DNA of 64,000 nt from Sphingomonas sp. HF-S4 (GTDB taxonomy: Bacteria > Pseudomonadota > Alphaproteobacteria > Sphingomonadales > Sphingomonadaceae): contig NZ_JAWJEJ010000002.1 of the NCBI RefSeq assembly GCF_032911445.1, positions 124,001-188,000 on the forward strand, written 5' to 3'. Of this stretch, positions 62,385 to 64,000 are shown piece after piece (position 1 is the first letter of the stretch; each line of letters opens with the position of its first letter). The position numbers were made by a program, and so were the translations under genes. The notes under the pieces are model-generated. The model had not been told where the DNA came from, searched no databases, and saw only the letters and a program-made list of their open reading frames with translations.

Positions 62385-63049
62385 AGTTCGATCAGGCGGT
62401 CCGGCAATTCGTTGGTGTCGCCCTGGCTGCGCGGGAAATGCTCGGCAAGCACCTTGCCGATCTGCGCGACGGCCTGTGCCATGCCTTCGCCGGGCCGCCC
62501 TTGCTTCACCTCTGCGATCAGCACCGCCATCGCTTCGCCCCAGACATCCGCCGAGACCCTCGAATGGATCGCCTCGTCGGCGATAATCTCGGCGCGATGC
62601 TCGGCGAGGCTGAGATAGAGGAGGACGCCGGTCGCGCCATGGGTCCGCAGCTCGACGGCGGTGCGGAACAGCGCCAGCGCGCGGGCATGGGTGCGCCGCG
62701 TCTTGGTCCTGCCCGGGGTCAGCGCAAGGCGCAGCGCATCGAGCGCGAGCAGCACGCGCGCGACGAGGAACGTGACCGCCATCAGCACCAGCGCAAAGGT
62801 GAGATACCAGCGTGGCGGCGTATCCGACCAGGCGTCGATCAGCGCCGCATGGAGCCATTCGACCGGCGTGGGTATCCAGGCGAGCAGCGCGAGGACAAAG
62901 AGCATCGCCAACACCGTCCAGTGCAGCGCGACGTCGTGATAGGCGTCCGAACGCCCGGCGACGACCGTGACGATCTCGCCATCGGTCGTGCGCTCGGCTT
63001 GCGAGACCGCGGCAGTGACCCGCGCATGATCGGCTTCGCTAAGATGCAT
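62381..63049 (-). CDS. TPM-domain membrane protein (second copy)
   Basis: This 222-residue protein starts MHLSEADHARVTAAVSQAERTTDGEIVTVV, a TPM-type opening, with two membrane helices (residues about 46-63 and 85-106) and a C-terminal cytosolic part with GVLLYLSLAEHRAEIIADEAIH. The layout matches the TPM protein that commonly follows a LemA plus Gly-rich TPM pair. The upstream open frame is a shadow of the Gly-rich gene. It overlaps that gene by 1 nt and the NUDIX gene by 4 nt. Confidence 0.85.
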   Translation of the reverse strand: MHLSEADHARVTAAVSQAERTTDGEIVTVVAGRSDAYHDVALHWTVLAMLFVLALLAWIPTPVEWLHAALIDAWSDTPPRWYLTFALVLMAVTFLVARVLLALDALRLALTPGRTKTRRTHARALALFRTAVELRTHGATGVLLYLSLAEHRAEIIADEAIHSRVSADVWGEAMAVLIAEVKQGRPGEGMAQAVAQIGKVLAEHFPRSQGDTNELPDRLIEL

Positions 63050-63924
63050 CACCAACTCCCCGAGGCGCCGCCGCCCCCGAACGATCCGCCGCCGCCCGAG
63101 AAGCCGCCGCCACCGCCGCCGCCTCCCCAACCGCCGCCGCCTCCGCCCCATCCGGACGAACCGCCGCCATGCGAGCCGCGGCTGATCTCGTTGGCGATCG
63201 ACCACAGGATGATCGGCAGTGCGCCGCCATCGCCGCCGCGGCTATAGCGCCGGTCGCCCCACGGCCCGCGGCGATATTTCCGCCCGCGCCCGCGCGCGAA
63301 CATCGGGATGATCACGAAGACGAGGATAATTCCCCAGAAGACGAGCCCCCAGGGGAAGCCGCCGCCACTCGACCGGCGGTTCTGCCGGGTCGCAGTGGTC
63401 GCCTTGTCGGCCTGCGCCTTGGCGCGCGCCTCCGCGGCTTCGAGCGGTAGCTTCATCTGCTCGCCGATCGCCTGCGCCCCGGCGACGATGCCGCCGGGCA
63501 TGTCGTTGGCGCGGAAGCGCGGCAGGATCGTATCCTGGATGATGCTGCTCGACATCGCATCGGTCATGATCGGCTCGAGCCCATAGCCTACTTCGATCCG
63601 GACCTTGCGTTCGTTGGGCGCGACGATCAGCAGGATGCCGTTATTGGCGTCTTTCTGCCCGATCCCCCAAGCCCGGCCGAGCCGATAACCATAGTCGGCG
63701 ATATCATAGCCCTGCAGATCGGGTATCGTCGCGACGACGAACTGGCGCGTCGTCGCCGTGTTGATCTCCTCGGCAAGCGCCGTGATCTGCGCTTTCTGCG
63801 CCGCATCGAGCAGATTGGCGGCATCGACCACGGGCTCGCGGTCGCGCTTGGGAAAGGTCTGCGCATGCACCGCAAGCGGCGCGAACAGCAGCAAAGCGAG
63901 CAGAAGCCGCAGGATACGCATCAC
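63049..63924 (-). CDS. TPM-domain protein with Gly-rich tail (YgcG-like)
   Basis: This exported, membrane-anchored TPM (phosphatase-like) protein has 291 residues: signal MMRILRLLLALLLFAPLAVHA, TPM domain at about 30-165 (VVDAANLLDAAQKAQITALA, GILLIVAPNERKVRIEVGYGLE), a membrane helix near 193-210, a basic loop and a Gly/Ser-rich low-complexity tail. Members are thought to act in envelope stress or photosystem repair in different lineages. A LemA gene is expected just upstream, beyond the right edge. Confidence 0.88.
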   Translation of the reverse strand: MMRILRLLLALLLFAPLAVHAQTFPKRDREPVVDAANLLDAAQKAQITALAEEINTATTRQFVVATIPDLQGYDIADYGYRLGRAWGIGQKDANNGILLIVAPNERKVRIEVGYGLEPIMTDAMSSSIIQDTILPRFRANDMPGGIVAGAQAIGEQMKLPLEAAEARAKAQADKATTATRQNRRSSGGGFPWGLVFWGIILVFVIIPMFARGRGRKYRRGPWGDRRYSRGGDGGALPIILWSIANEISRGSHGGGSSGWGGGGGGWGGGGGGGGFSGGGGSFGGGGASGSW

Positions 63925-64000
63925 AGGATCTCGCGATTGGCTGCGGGGTCCGCGGCGATGCCGCCAGCCCCGCCAGCAAGGAACGGGTGCGGGATCAGTT

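Overview
The window looks like a stretch of a high-GC alphaproteobacterial chromosome, most probably from the Sphingomonadaceae (Sphingomonas or a near relative). The reasons are the gene order (ppsR / hemE / hemJ / rho, then mnmE-mnmG-rsmG-parA-parB), MipZ in place of MinCD, a PgmG-type phosphomannomutase, 5-aminolevulinate synthase haem synthesis, LptE/LolA lipoprotein export, and short GC-rich palindromic repeats typical of the group. No integrase, transposase, CRISPR array, rRNA or tRNA was seen. The taxonomic call is inference from gene content and order.

Region 1-14.4 kb is the origin/partition region. A leftward operon (ppsR-maf-aroE-coaE-dnaQ) and a rightward set (hemE-hemJ, rho, terC, mnmE-mnmG-rsmG-parA-parB) diverge from a 363-bp gap at 3173-3535. 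That gap carries five DnaA-box-like sequences and an AT-rich block, and it sits between ppsR (the RP001 family) and hemE, the place where the Caulobacter origin lies. Three parS-like palindromes at 10264, 12188 and 12694 accompany parAB.

Region 14.4-33 kb is mostly housekeeping: leuS-lptE-holA, an outer-membrane protein, a ThiE-like protein, yggS, a HAD phosphatase, a RibA with a decayed RibB-like front half, xth, ftsK-lolA, a UbiH-type hydroxylase, a DnaQ-fold exonuclease, pgm, mipZ with a membrane J-domain protein, and panC.

Region 33-47 kb mixes accessory and core genes. It holds an orphan DUF4157 (eCIS-core) protein with a HEAWH motif and a nuclease-like C-terminus, a Sel1-like protein, plsY-dprA-topA, murI, an uncaptured 52-residue protein, hemA behind an FNR-like palindrome, an S33 peptidase, and nrdR, glyA, rpiB.

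Region 47-64 kb contains two Ala/Asn-rich lipoproteins, a membrane LytTR regulator, btaA-btaB for betaine lipid synthesis, trmJ, chorismate mutase, rpsD with a clear terminator, a secreted S9 peptidase, a non-prophage cluster of three tail-collar proteins with a GNAT acetyltransferase and a DUF6916 protein, the agmatine-to-putrescine genes aguA-aguB, folK, a 150-bp nested palindromic repeat, a NUDIX hydrolase and two TPM-domain membrane proteins.

The genome is very compact. Many operon genes overlap by ATGA, and five convergent gene pairs share their stop codons in a 4-nt CTAA/CTAG/TTAG overlap.
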